From: DATBAK01 sp038240075
Lineage (GTDB): Bacteria; Actinomycetota; Acidimicrobiia; IMCC26256; PALSA-610
NCBI GenBank assembly: GCA_038240075.1
Contig: JBBSEC010000029.1
Location: 1-42,537 of the forward strand
DNA: 42,537 nucleotides
Reading direction: 5' to 3'
Shown: positions 7,738 to 16,693 of the stretch, one piece after another
How the letters are laid out: every line of letters begins with the position of its first letter
How positions within the stretch are numbered: position 1 is the first letter of the stretch
The notes under the pieces: generated by a model
Told to the model about the DNA's origin: nothing
What the model saw: the letters and a program-made list of their open reading frames with translations, nothing else
Databases searched by the model: none
Made by a program: the position numbers and the translations under genes

Positions 7738-8103
7738 ATGGCGGGAATCGTGAAGAAGGGTTTCGGATCGGCCGACGAGGTGCGGACTCCCAACAAGACC
7801 CGCATGGAGGTCGTCGACCTCGGTGGCATCAAGGCCGCACGGATGACTCTTGAACCGGGCTGGCGCTGGTCGGAATGCATCAAGCCGATCGCTGGCACCG
7901 AGAGTTGTCAGACGCACCACGTCGGGACGGTTGTCGCCGGGAGTATGCACATCGTTCACGACGACGGAACAGAACAAGACGTAGTGGCGGGCGACGCGTA
8001 CGTGATCGAACCAGGACACGATGCGTGGGTCACGAGTGATGAGCCGGTGGTCGGGTTTGAGTTCGACACGAGTGCTGCGCAGTCCTACGCGAAGCCAAGC
8101 TGA
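7738..8103 (+). CDS. Small cupin-domain protein
   Basis: The 121-residue protein has a single cupin barrel. The first motif is in QTHHVGTVVAGSMHIVHDDG (residues about 58-77) and the second in VVAGDAYVIEPGHDAWVTSDEP. Metal-ligand candidates are the HH pair and the later His in PGHDAW, fewer than in enzymatic cupins. Function is therefore open: ligand or metal binding is the safe statement. Start ATG 7738 follows GGAGGA with seven bases spacing. The frame is open upstream into the recombinase element but that part is not coding. No partner gene is adjacent on this strand. Confidence 0.8.
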   Translation: MAGIVKKGFGSADEVRTPNKTRMEVVDLGGIKAARMTLEPGWRWSECIKPIAGTESCQTHHVGTVVAGSMHIVHDDGTEQDVVAGDAYVIEPGHDAWVTSDEPVVGFEFDTSAAQSYAKPS

Positions 8104-8250
8104 CCGAACCCACCCCGCTCAGGTCCCCCCTCCACGTCTTCCCCTCCGGTGCGGCAACGCCCGGGGCACCGGGGCACTTTGTTCCCGTGGCTTCCCTGTG
8201 AGGGCATTGCGTGCAACAAGAGTCGCCGGCGGGCATCGTCTCGCGTCTGA

Positions 8251-8642
8251 GCGCGCGATCGCTCGGGCGTGTTCCGGGGTTCGGCCGCCGTGGATCTCAG
8301 CGTCAGTCGCAAGCAGCTGACGTCGCTGATCAGAGAGGGCGTCGTCGTGCGGGTACTCCACGACACCTATCGCATGACGGCCGTAGCGGTATCGGGCGAG
8401 CAGCAGCTGCGTTCGACGCTGCTGTGGGCCGGTCCGGCGGCAGCAGCCGCAAGATGTTCCAGCGGGGAGGTGCTGAGGTTGGAGGGCGTTCGCGCACCGC
8501 CACCGGAGATGGTGGTGCCGCGCGCCATGCGCATGCGATCGGAGGGAATCATCGTGCGCCACCGCGACGACCGCGCCGCGCTCAGGGCACCGAGCGTCCC
8601 GAGCGGCTGCTGGCAGAGCTCACCACCACCCTCGCCGCGTAA
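8251..8642 (+). pseudogene. Remnant of an AbiEi/DUF559-type antitoxin-like protein
   Basis: From 8251 one frame reads AVDLSVSRKQLTSLIREGVV, VRVLHDTYRMTAV, LLWAGPAAAAA, LRLEGVRAPP. This is the winged-helix start and middle of the AbiEi-antitoxin-like or DUF559 family common in Actinomycetota. After about residue 110 the similarity stops. In a second frame the segment just before the stop at 8640-8642 reads PERLLAELTTTLAA, which resembles the usual C-terminus of such proteins. I read this as a gene whose middle and catalytic part were deleted with a frame change. No start codon with a good ribosome site remains, and a stop at 8248-8250 precedes it. Confidence 0.5.
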
Positions 8643-8652
8643 GCGACCGCCG

Positions 8653-11600
8653 TTACCGGGCCGCGAGCGCGTCGATCGAGCGGATCCAGCTTCGGAACCC
8701 GCCGGCATGGCACAGATCGGATGCCTCCGACAGCCACGCGCGCCCTTCGGCGTCGAGCGAACCGAGGCGACGGTGGCGCGCCTGCGCGAGCGCGAACAGC
8801 GTGGTCGCCCGGTGATACGTCCAGCCGAACGCGGTCGCGATCTCGATCGCGAGGAGCAGATTCTCCTCCGCGACATCGTGCAGTCCGACCAGTGATGCGA
8901 GCTTCCCGACGTACGCGGCGATCGGCCCTTGACTCGTGATGCCGTTGAACGCAACGCCGTTCGCGAACGGCAGGATGAGCGGCAACAACTGGGTCGCCGC
9001 GGTGGCGTCTTCGAGCTGAATCGCGATCACCGAGTAGCCGATGATCGATGTCGTCCAGAAGTTGTCGACGGGGAGCTCGGCGAAGCCGTGCGCCATGCCC
9101 TCGTGAAGGATCGCGCGAGCATCGTCGTCGCGCCCCACCGCGTCGCAGATCACCCCGTAGGCCAGCTTGAACGCAAGCACACCGGGATTCTCGATTGCCG
9201 CCTGCTCGACGAGCGGGAACAGCTCGTCGTGGCGGCCGGCGAACGTGCCGATGACGAACAGCTGACCGGCAAAGAACGTGAACGCGTCGGGCGCCGCGAT
9301 CTGCATGCCGAGATCGAGATTCGCGGTGGCGATCGCCTCGGCCTCGGCAAACTTCGCCGCCATCGTCGCGTCGAACACGTCGTAGTGGCCCGCGGTCCAG
9401 CGCAAGAAGGGCGTCCCGAGACTGGAGACGCTCGACCGGATCTTGGCGAGACTGCGGGCGGCGGTCACGTGATCGGCAGACTCGATCGCCACGTTGTACG
9501 CGGCGACATACGCGCTGAAGACGAGCCCCGGGTCGCCGGAAGCCTCGGCCGACTCGACCGCTCTCGCCGCAACCTGCGTGCGGAGATCGCGAGAATCGGG
9601 CGCCCACAGCGCGTACAACACCGGCGCCGCGATCCTCGCGAGGAGCGTCGGGTCGTCGTGGTCGTTCGCAAGATCGAGTGCCTGGTGCGCCAACCCCAGC
9701 CGCCGCTCGACATCGGGTGTGTAGATGACACTCTGGCTGAGCAACGCCAGCAACCGCGCGTAGGTGGCGATGTCGGCCGGATCGGCGACCGCGACCGCGG
9801 CCTCGACCATCGCAAGGTATTCCGACGCGCGATTGTCGAGCCGCATGAACCCGCGGTCGGCTGCGATCGCGGCGCGGATCAACGCCTGATCCGCGCCCGA
9901 GCGCCGCGCGAGCTCGGCGCCCTGCTCGAGGGTGTCGAAGGCCTCGGGTGCCCCCGACCGGTGCTGCGCATCGCCGAGCCGGACCAGCAGATCGGCACGC
10001 GCCGCTTCCGGGCGATCGAGGGTGATCGCCATGTCGAGCGCAACGCGGTAGTGGTGCGACGCCTCGATCGGTGCGAGATGCTCCAACGCGTCGTCGCCGG
10101 CGCGGGTCGACCAGTGCAGGGCTTCGGCGGTCAGTCCGCCGAGCTCGCAGTGGCGCGCGAGCTGCACGACGACATCGGCCGGCACGACCTCGTAGCGCTT
10201 CTGCAGCGTGCGCGCGGCCCGCTCGTGCAGACGCGCCCGCTTCGACGGCCCGAGGTCGGAGTACAGCGCGTGCGCAACCAGCGCGTGCGCGAACCGTCGG
10301 GACCGGGCGACCGCTCCGATGCCCGCGAGCAGCCCCGCGCCCGCCGCGGCATCGAGCGCGTCGACGACATCGGTCTCCGCGAGGTCGAGCACTTCGACGA
10401 GCACGTCCTCGTCGAAGTCGACGCCCAGCACCGACGCTGCGGTGAGCACCTCCGACGTGTCGTCGCCGAGCGCGCGGACACGGCTCCACACCACATCGCG
10501 CAGGTTGCGCGGAATGTCGGCCGCGGCGCGCGCGGCAGGCCCGGTCGGCGTGCCGCTCTGATGCCGAGGGAAACGGCCCGACTCGATCCAGTACCGGATC
10601 AGCTGCGATGCGTAGAGCGGGTGGCCCGCGGTCTCGTCGCGCAGCGCTTCGGCCGCACCGCTCGTCTCGATCGCCGTGGTGCCGTGGGTCGCGGCCGACA
10701 CGAGATCGACCAACTCGGAGGCGCCGAAGCCGGTGAGCTGCAGGCGACGTGTCTCACCGCGCTCAATGTCGGCGAGCGCGAGCCGCAGCTCGTCGGAGAC
10801 GCGCTCTCCGGGATCGCGGCTGCTCGAGACGAGGAGAACCGGCGCGTCGGCAAGCTCGCGCAGAAGGTGCCGCAACATCAGCAACGCGGTCGGCTCGGCC
10901 CACTGGAGGTCGTCGAGCATGAGGAGCAGCGGGCGCCGCGCCGCGATCCTGCGGAAGAGGTCGACGGCGGCCTCGAACGCGAGGAAACGCTCGGTCGCGT
11001 CGTCGGCTGCGGTCGGCGCGGGCATAGTCGCGACGCGCGTGCCCAACGGCGGACAGATCCGCGAGAGCTCGCCGCCACAGCGCGCAACGTGCTCGATCAG
11101 GAGCTCACTCGGCGCGTGCTCGACGCAGGCCGCGAGCACGCTGCGGAAGGGTTGCAGCGGAACGGCCGTCTCGTCGCACGATCCGTAGAGCACGGTTGCG
11201 TCCGCCGCCGTCGCGACCGACTGCGCGAACGCCGCCAGCAACGACGTCTTGCCGATGCCGGGTTCGCCCGCGAGCACGATGCTGCGCAGTCCCGTGGTCG
11301 CGACCAGCTCGAGCGCCGACGCGAGCGCGCCGAGCTCTTCGGCGCGGCCCACGAACCCGGCTCCGTTTGCCAACGGGCTCGGCAACGGCACGTCGACACC
11401 CGCGGCGACGCCGGAGGCGAGCTCGCCGGTGGCGGGCGCGTCGAGGTCGGCACCGTCCCAACCCGTCGCGACCCGCCGTTCGATGCGGACCACCTCGGGC
11501 GACGGCTCGGTTCCGAGCTCCTCGATCAACAACGACCGGTACTGCTGGAACGCACGAAGCGCGTCGGCCTGCCGCCCCCCGCTCGCCAGCGACCGAATCA

Positions 11601-12177
11601 ACAGTCCGCGCGACCGGTCACGGTACGGGTGCAGGCCGATCTGTTGCTCGAGGATCGCGACCGCTTCCGCCGGCCGTCGTGCCGCGATCAGCTCGTCGGC
11701 ATATTCGTCGACCGTACCGGCGTGCATCTCGGTCAGCCGCGCGATCTCACCGTCGGCCCAGCCTTCGCCGCGGAACTCCTCGAGCGCGGGCCCGGTCCAG
11801 CTCGAGAGCGCCTTCGCAAGCGCCCGCAGACGATCGTCGGCGTCCGCCGCGTCGCCGACCGCAACCGAGAACTCGGAAGCATCGACGTCGGTGACGAGCG
11901 AGTACCCGGTGCTCGCCGTCTGCAGCACGTCGGTGCCGACTGCGGAACGCAGCCGCGATACCGAGGTGCGCAGTGCACCGGGCGAGAGCCCCAACAGGTC
12001 TGCGAGCCACTCCGATCGAAGACGACGGGGTGAGTGCAGCGCGAGGATCGCGAGCAGCCGACGCTGGCTCGCGCTCGGAAGATCGACGACGGTTCCGTCG
12101 GACGCCACGCACTGGACACCGCCCAGCACGCGGACGCGACTGATGCTTCGGTGTCCGCCCACACCGCATCTTCGCAT
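8653..12177 (-). CDS. Large BTAD-type transcriptional regulator with AAA ATPase and TPR-like region
   Basis: The frame encodes up to 1174 residues. An OmpR/SARP-like winged helix (about 15-95, QRRLLAILALHSPRRLRSEWLADLLG) is followed by a bacterial transcriptional activation (BTAD) domain (about 100-240, HPYRDRSRGLLIRSLASGGR). An NB-ARC/AAA ATPase follows, with Walker A AGEPGIGKTSLL near 300 and Walker B LLLMLDDLQW near 417. The C-terminal 550 residues are Ala-rich helical repeats like the MalT/TPR sensor region. Such proteins are ATP-dependent activators that couple a signal to promoter binding. No LuxR-type helix-turn-helix is present at the C-terminus, so DNA binding must be N-terminal. A strong hairpin ends five bases before ATG 12177, so the real start may be a GTG slightly downstream. 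Confidence 0.88.
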   Translation of the reverse strand: MRRCGVGGHRSISRVRVLGGVQCVASDGTVVDLPSASQRRLLAILALHSPRRLRSEWLADLLGLSPGALRTSVSRLRSAVGTDVLQTASTGYSLVTDVDASEFSVAVGDAADADDRLRALAKALSSWTGPALEEFRGEGWADGEIARLTEMHAGTVDEYADELIAARRPAEAVAILEQQIGLHPYRDRSRGLLIRSLASGGRQADALRAFQQYRSLLIEELGTEPSPEVVRIERRVATGWDGADLDAPATGELASGVAAGVDVPLPSPLANGAGFVGRAEELGALASALELVATTGLRSIVLAGEPGIGKTSLLAAFAQSVATAADATVLYGSCDETAVPLQPFRSVLAACVEHAPSELLIEHVARCGGELSRICPPLGTRVATMPAPTAADDATERFLAFEAAVDLFRRIAARRPLLLMLDDLQWAEPTALLMLRHLLRELADAPVLLVSSSRDPGERVSDELRLALADIERGETRRLQLTGFGASELVDLVSAATHGTTAIETSGAAEALRDETAGHPLYASQLIRYWIESGRFPRHQSGTPTGPAARAAADIPRNLRDVVWSRVRALGDDTSEVLTAASVLGVDFDEDVLVEVLDLAETDVVDALDAAAGAGLLAGIGAVARSRRFAHALVAHALYSDLGPSKRARLHERAARTLQKRYEVVPADVVVQLARHCELGGLTAEALHWSTRAGDDALEHLAPIEASHHYRVALDMAITLDRPEAARADLLVRLGDAQHRSGAPEAFDTLEQGAELARRSGADQALIRAAIAADRGFMRLDNRASEYLAMVEAAVAVADPADIATYARLLALLSQSVIYTPDVERRLGLAHQALDLANDHDDPTLLARIAAPVLYALWAPDSRDLRTQVAARAVESAEASGDPGLVFSAYVAAYNVAIESADHVTAARSLAKIRSSVSSLGTPFLRWTAGHYDVFDATMAAKFAEAEAIATANLDLGMQIAAPDAFTFFAGQLFVIGTFAGRHDELFPLVEQAAIENPGVLAFKLAYGVICDAVGRDDDARAILHEGMAHGFAELPVDNFWTTSIIGYSVIAIQLEDATAATQLLPLILPFANGVAFNGITSQGPIAAYVGKLASLVGLHDVAEENLLLAIEIATAFGWTYHRATTLFALAQARHRRLGSLDAEGRAWLSEASDLCHAGGFRSWIRSIDALAAR

Positions 12178-12182
12178 CTCTA

Positions 12183-12212
12183 CCGACGGCGGACCCAGAG
12201 GTCCGCCGTCGG
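12183..12212 (-). terminator. Perfect 13-bp hairpin between the two giant genes
   Basis: CCGACGGCGGACC at 12183-12195 pairs fully with GGTCCGCCGTCGG at 12200-12212 across a CAGA loop. It lies 31 bases past the fibronectin-repeat gene stop on its strand and has no T-run, so it may act as an intrinsic-like or protein-assisted terminator. Confidence 0.6.
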
Positions 12213-12243
12213 GCCTGGCCGCCCGGTCGACTACCGGAACGGC

Positions 12244-15200
12244 TCAGAACAGTCGGCGGCTCCGATCGTCGATCCAGCTGGTCGAGATCACGACCGGCAC
12301 CGGCGCCGGCTTCGAGTTGCGCTCATGAGAGGGCGCGCCCGCACCGACCGCGTTGATCGCTCTCACGGTGAAGTAGTACCGGACGCCCTTGGCGAGCCCC
12401 GTGACCGTGTAGCCCGTCGCGTTGGCAGCCAGCGGCGCCGCGTTCACCGGGGTCGCCGACTCACCGCCGGGCGTCGTGCCGATGTAGACGTTGTAGCCCG
12501 TGATCGCGCTCCCACCGTCGTACGCGGCCCCGACCCAGATCAGCGTGACGCCGCCCGGGCCTGCGGCCGCCTGGAGCTTCCTCGGCGCGTCGGGCGCACT
12601 CGGGCTGGGCCTCCGGGTCGCGGAGCTCTCGTTCGAGGCGGCACTCTCACCGATCGCATTGATCGCCTTGACGATGAAGTAGTACTGGGTCCCGACCACG
12701 AGCCCTCGCACGGTGAAGCTCCGCACATCCGCGCCGATCGGCACCGTGTTGACCGGCGTGCCCGTCTCGCCGCCGGGCGTCGTCGCGACGTAGATGTTGT
12801 AGCCCGTGATCGGGCTTCCACCATCGGCGGTCGGCGCATCCCACGTGACCCGCACATTCGCCCGGCAGTCGAACGCCGTGAAGTTGGTCGGCGCGCCCGG
12901 GACCGTCGCCGACGCGCCCGACGGTGTCGCGTCGGCCTCGTTCGAGGCGGCACTCTCACCGACCGCGTTGATTGCCTTGACGACGAAGAAGTACTGCGTG
13001 CCGTTCGTCAGACCGGGTACGAGGAACGACGTCGCATCCGCCGCGAGCGGTGACGCGTTCACCGGCGTCGCCGACTCCTCACCGGCCGCCGTTCCGATGT
13101 ACACGTTGTAGCCCGTGATCGTGCTTCCACCATCGGACGCGGGAGGCGCCCACGTCAACGACACGGAACCGTCGCCGGCCGTTGCCGCAAGACTCGCAGG
13201 CGCGTCGGGCGCGGTGGCCGCAGTTCCCGACGGCGTGGTCTCGACCTCGTTGGAAGCCGAGCCTTCGCCGATCGCATTGATCGCCTTGACGATGAAGAAG
13301 TACTGCGTGCCGTTCGTCAGACCCGGCACCGTGAACGACGTCGCATCGGCGGCCAGCGGAGCATCGTTCACCGGGACGGTCGACTCGCCACCTGCGGTGG
13401 TCCCGACGTAGACGTTGTACCCGGTGACCGGGCTTCCGCCATCGGACGCCGGTGGCGCCCACGTCAGCGATGCCGAACCGTTGCCGGCGGTGGCGGCCAC
13501 GCCCACGGGCGCATCGGGCGCCGTCGTGACCGGGCCGGTCGGCGTCGCATCCGCCTCGTTCGACGCCAACCCTTCGCCGACCGCGTTCACGGCCTTCACG
13601 ATGAAGAAGTACTGCGCGCCGTTCGTCAAACCGGGCACCGTGAATGTCGTCGCGTCCGCGGCCAGGGGCGCATCGTTCACCGGAACCGGCGACTCCCCAC
13701 CCGCCGTCGTGCCTTCGTACACGTTGTAGCCCGTGATCGTGCTTCCACCATCGGACGCGGGCGCGGCCCACGACAGATCGGCCGAACCATCACCGGCCGT
13801 TGCGGCCAGGCTTCCCGGTGCATCGGGCACCGTCGCCACCGTGCCGGTCGGCGTCGCATCCGCCTCGTTCGACGCCGCGCCTTCACCGATCGCGTTGATC
13901 GCCTTGACCACGAAGAAGTACTGCGTGCCGTTGGTCAATCCCGGGACGTCGAGCGACGTCGCGTCCGCCGCGAGCGGCGCATCGTTCACCGGAGTCGCCG
14001 ACTCCCCACCCGCCGTCGTGCCTTCGTACACGTTGTAACCCGTGATCGTGCTTCCACCGTTGTCGGCGGGCGCGGACCACGTCAACGACGCGGAGCCGTC
14101 GCCGGCCGTCGCCGACAGACCAATCGGAGCATCCGGCGCGGTGGTGGTGCCACCCGTCGGAGTCGCGTCCGCTTCGTTCGACGCGGCACCTTCGCCGACC
14201 GCGTTCACGGCCTTCACGACGAAGAAGTACTGAGTGCCGTTCGTGAGGTTGGGCACGAGGAACGACGTGGCGTCGGCCGCGAGCGGCGTGTCGTTCACCG
14301 GAGTCGCAGACTCCCCGCCCGCCGACGTTCCTTCGTACACGTTGTATCCCGTGATCGCGCTTCCACCGTCGGACGCTGGTGCCGTCCAACCCAACACGGC
14401 CGAACCGTCGCCCGCGGTGGCCGACAAGTCGACCGGCGCGTCGGGCGCGGTCGCACCCGGACCGGCGGGAGTCGCATCGGCCTCGTTCGAAGCCGCGCCT
14501 TCACCGATCGCGTTGACCGCCTTCACCACGAAGAAGTACTGCGTGCCGTTGGTCAGACCGGGCACGTGGAACGTCGTCGCGTCGGCCGCGAGCGGTGTGT
14601 CGTTCACCGGAGTCGCCGACTCCCCACCCGCCGACGTTCCTTCGTACACGTTGTAGCCCGTGACCGCACTCCCGCCATCGTTGGCGGGCGCGGTCCAACT
14701 CAGATCGGCCGAGCTGTCGGCTGGTGTTGCGCTGAGATCGACCGGCGCATCGGGCGCAGTCGACGCGTTGCCCGTCGTCGCACCCATCGGGCACAAGCTG
14801 CCGTTGCCGAAGATGTTGAACGGACCAAGCCAGCTGCCACCGGTGTTCGCGGCCAACGGCCCGACGTTCACCTGCGCCACCCAGTTGCCGGCCACGCAGA
14901 TGTCGCCGTCGACCGAGATCGGCGCGGGCGGTGCCCACGAGATGGTCCCGGTTGCCGCGGCCGTGAGGCCGGCGCCGACGTTGGCGAAGTCGGGACCGAT
15001 CTGCAACCACAGCGGCGAGACGACGAGCGTGCCGGTCAGGCTCGCGCTGAACGCGGTCGTGACGCAGTCGGTGGTCGGGTTGCCGCCGGGGTCGACACAG
15101 TTCGAGCTCATGGTGACGTCACGGATGTCGTCGGCGTTCGAGCCCGGGACGAAACCGCCCGAGAGCGTGTAGGTGCCGGCCGCGATGGTGACGGTCAGCG

Positions 15201-16503
15201 TGACCGATGCGGTGATGCTGCCGCCGACGACGAAGTAGAAGCCGGCAATGCCCGGGATCGCGAGGTCGGGGATCGGTATCTGCTCACACCCGGAGACTCC
15301 GCCGTTCAGCGAGACGCTGATCACGATCGGGTTCTGGATGGTCATCGTGCCCGAGCCGATGATCGTCTCGGGGACGGCGAGTGCCGATTGGGAGACGCCG
15401 TAGCTCGCCGTCACGCCGACCGGTCCACCGGTGACCGAACCGCCGATCGTGAGGCCGCTCGTCGTACCCGACCCACCGTTCGTGCCGCAGGCGTGGCTGG
15501 CTGCCGACGCGCTGCCGGCCAACGTTGCCGACCAGTTGAGGTTGAGCGGCGGAGACGTGAACGAGTCGGTGTGCTCACTGAGGTACATGAACTCGTCGGC
15601 ACAGCCGGTCGGGAGCAGGATGTCGCAGGCCTGCGGGCTCGTGCCGTTCACGGAGTCGGCGAGCTCGACGGAGACACCCTCGTTGCCTTGCGAAGCCGGA
15701 ACCGAAGCGGGCGGTACCACGCTGTAGTGGGTTGCGTCGACCTGGGTGATGTTGTCGGTGGCGACGTCGCCGAACCACGCGGCCACGGGCGCCGCGCTGT
15801 TGGTCGCGGCGACCACCACGCTGCCGGTTCCGGGCGCGTCGTTGGTGCCACCGCTCACCGGACCGTAGGGAGGATTGACATCACTCACCGTGGGCACGCT
15901 GGCCGCTTCGGTAGGTGGTGTTCCCGCAACTGCCGTTTCCGTGTCAAACACCGTCGATCCGGTGTTGTCGGTATAAAGCGTGATCTTCACCGAGTCGCCC
16001 GGATTGATGCGGTCACTCGCGAAGCACCCCACACCCTCGTCGCCGACCCTCAGGATCATCGAGGTGCTCGACGACGCACCGATGGTGACGTTGCACGTCG
16101 CGCAGAAGAAGCACAGGTCGGTGTCGTGGCCCGCGCTCCAGTCGGCCGTGGTGTCGTTCACGGTGACGAGCGTGGATGTGAGGTCCTGCGCCACGCCGAT
16201 GATCGACGGGTCCGCGACGGGCAGACCGGTGCCCGTCAGCACGATCGTCGCTTCACAGTTCGTCGACGAGAACGGTCCGGCCGAGCACGCGTTGTCGCCG
16301 GCGAGGCGAACGCCGACGACCGGCGCGACGGAGAAGCTTCCCGTCGCGGCCGATGCGGGAGGCGCCACGGTGATGACGCCCACCAGCGCCAGCGCCATCG
16401 TGACGAGGATCGCGAACGACCCTCGAACGGCATTGCGAACTCGCGAGACGTTGCGCACGACGACACCCCTTGGCTGGAACATGGGTCTTCTGCTCGTGGG
16501 CAT
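12244..16503 (-). CDS. Secreted protein with TIG-like domain and eight fibronectin type III repeats
   Basis: The frame encodes up to 1419 residues. A signal peptide (about 27-53, hydrophobic run then PPASA-A) implies export. Residues about 55-200 are Cys-containing (CFFCATC) and unassigned. About 203-290 (VSDVNPPYGPVSGGTNDAPG) resembles an IPT/TIG immunoglobulin-like domain. About 300-580 is Gly/Thr-rich beta sequence. From about 583 to 1398 there are eight FN3 domains of about 100 residues. No LPXTG motif or C-terminal membrane segment follows; the protein ends WIDDRSRRLF. Likely role is extracellular adhesion or matrix binding, inferred only from domain type. The start may be Met1 or a downstream Met8 or GTG; the signal peptide is unaffected. 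Confidence 0.85.
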   Translation of the reverse strand: MPTSRRPMFQPRGVVVRNVSRVRNAVRGSFAILVTMALALVGVITVAPPASAATGSFSVAPVVGVRLAGDNACSAGPFSSTNCEATIVLTGTGLPVADPSIIGVAQDLTSTLVTVNDTTADWSAGHDTDLCFFCATCNVTIGASSSTSMILRVGDEGVGCFASDRINPGDSVKITLYTDNTGSTVFDTETAVAGTPPTEAASVPTVSDVNPPYGPVSGGTNDAPGTGSVVVAATNSAAPVAAWFGDVATDNITQVDATHYSVVPPASVPASQGNEGVSVELADSVNGTSPQACDILLPTGCADEFMYLSEHTDSFTSPPLNLNWSATLAGSASAASHACGTNGGSGTTSGLTIGGSVTGGPVGVTASYGVSQSALAVPETIIGSGTMTIQNPIVISVSLNGGVSGCEQIPIPDLAIPGIAGFYFVVGGSITASVTLTVTIAAGTYTLSGGFVPGSNADDIRDVTMSSNCVDPGGNPTTDCVTTAFSASLTGTLVVSPLWLQIGPDFANVGAGLTAAATGTISWAPPAPISVDGDICVAGNWVAQVNVGPLAANTGGSWLGPFNIFGNGSLCPMGATTGNASTAPDAPVDLSATPADSSADLSWTAPANDGGSAVTGYNVYEGTSAGGESATPVNDTPLAADATTFHVPGLTNGTQYFFVVKAVNAIGEGAASNEADATPAGPGATAPDAPVDLSATAGDGSAVLGWTAPASDGGSAITGYNVYEGTSAGGESATPVNDTPLAADATSFLVPNLTNGTQYFFVVKAVNAVGEGAASNEADATPTGGTTTAPDAPIGLSATAGDGSASLTWSAPADNGGSTITGYNVYEGTTAGGESATPVNDAPLAADATSLDVPGLTNGTQYFFVVKAINAIGEGAASNEADATPTGTVATVPDAPGSLAATAGDGSADLSWAAPASDGGSTITGYNVYEGTTAGGESPVPVNDAPLAADATTFTVPGLTNGAQYFFIVKAVNAVGEGLASNEADATPTGPVTTAPDAPVGVAATAGNGSASLTWAPPASDGGSPVTGYNVYVGTTAGGESTVPVNDAPLAADATSFTVPGLTNGTQYFFIVKAINAIGEGSASNEVETTPSGTAATAPDAPASLAATAGDGSVSLTWAPPASDGGSTITGYNVYIGTAAGEESATPVNASPLAADATSFLVPGLTNGTQYFFVVKAINAVGESAASNEADATPSGASATVPGAPTNFTAFDCRANVRVTWDAPTADGGSPITGYNIYVATTPGGETGTPVNTVPIGADVRSFTVRGLVVGTQYYFIVKAINAIGESAASNESSATRRPSPSAPDAPRKLQAAAGPGGVTLIWVGAAYDGGSAITGYNVYIGTTPGGESATPVNAAPLAANATGYTVTGLAKGVRYYFTVRAINAVGAGAPSHERNSKPAPVPVVISTSWIDDRSRRLF
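12310..14757 (-). repeat. Eight tandem FN3-encoding repeats, about 306 bp each
   Basis: Each unit encodes the pattern APDAP..LSATAGDGSA..W.AP..DGGS..TGYNVY, then GGES..PVN..PLAADATSF, then TNGTQYFFVVKA.NA.GEGAASNEADATP. Units 1-6 (from the N-terminal side) are nearly the same, while units 7 and 8 diverge (for example FDCRANVRVTW). High identity at the DNA level suggests recent duplication or gene conversion and makes the region prone to assembly collapse. Confidence 0.9.
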
Positions 16504-16598
16504 CCTCCCGATCGCGTGTTACAGCCGCGCATCACCGGGGCGCGACCACACAGCGTCGTCGCTTGATCACTGACTCTCGCCGCGCGCCGCGCGCGATC

Positions 16599-16612
16599 GG
16601 GACCTTTGGCCC
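16599..16612 (+). promoter_or_regulatory. DevR/DosR-like box 1 (GGGACCTTTGGCCC)
   Basis: It lies 82 bases before the multicopper oxidase start and in the gap to the divergent FN3 gene. It belongs to a set of seven near-identical sites in this half of the window. Confidence 0.65.
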
Positions 16613-16693
16613 GGTATGTCGGTGCGTCGGACCCTGCATGCGAGTGCGCGTTGCGCGGTCTCATGAAGTCGCGTCCGACACAAGGGAGACTCC

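Noticed and set aside
8929..12033. 1034-residue open frame on the plus strand opposite the BTAD regulator
   Set aside because: Low-complexity Arg/Gly-rich translation with no domain; it mirrors the coding strand of a real gene in GC-rich DNA.
12310..14757. Possible CRISPR-like repeat array
   Set aside because: Unit length of about 306 bp and coding continuity show protein repeats, not spacers.
14566..16566. 666-residue plus-strand frame opposite the FN3 gene
   Set aside because: Antisense shadow; the minus frame has signal peptide and clear domains.
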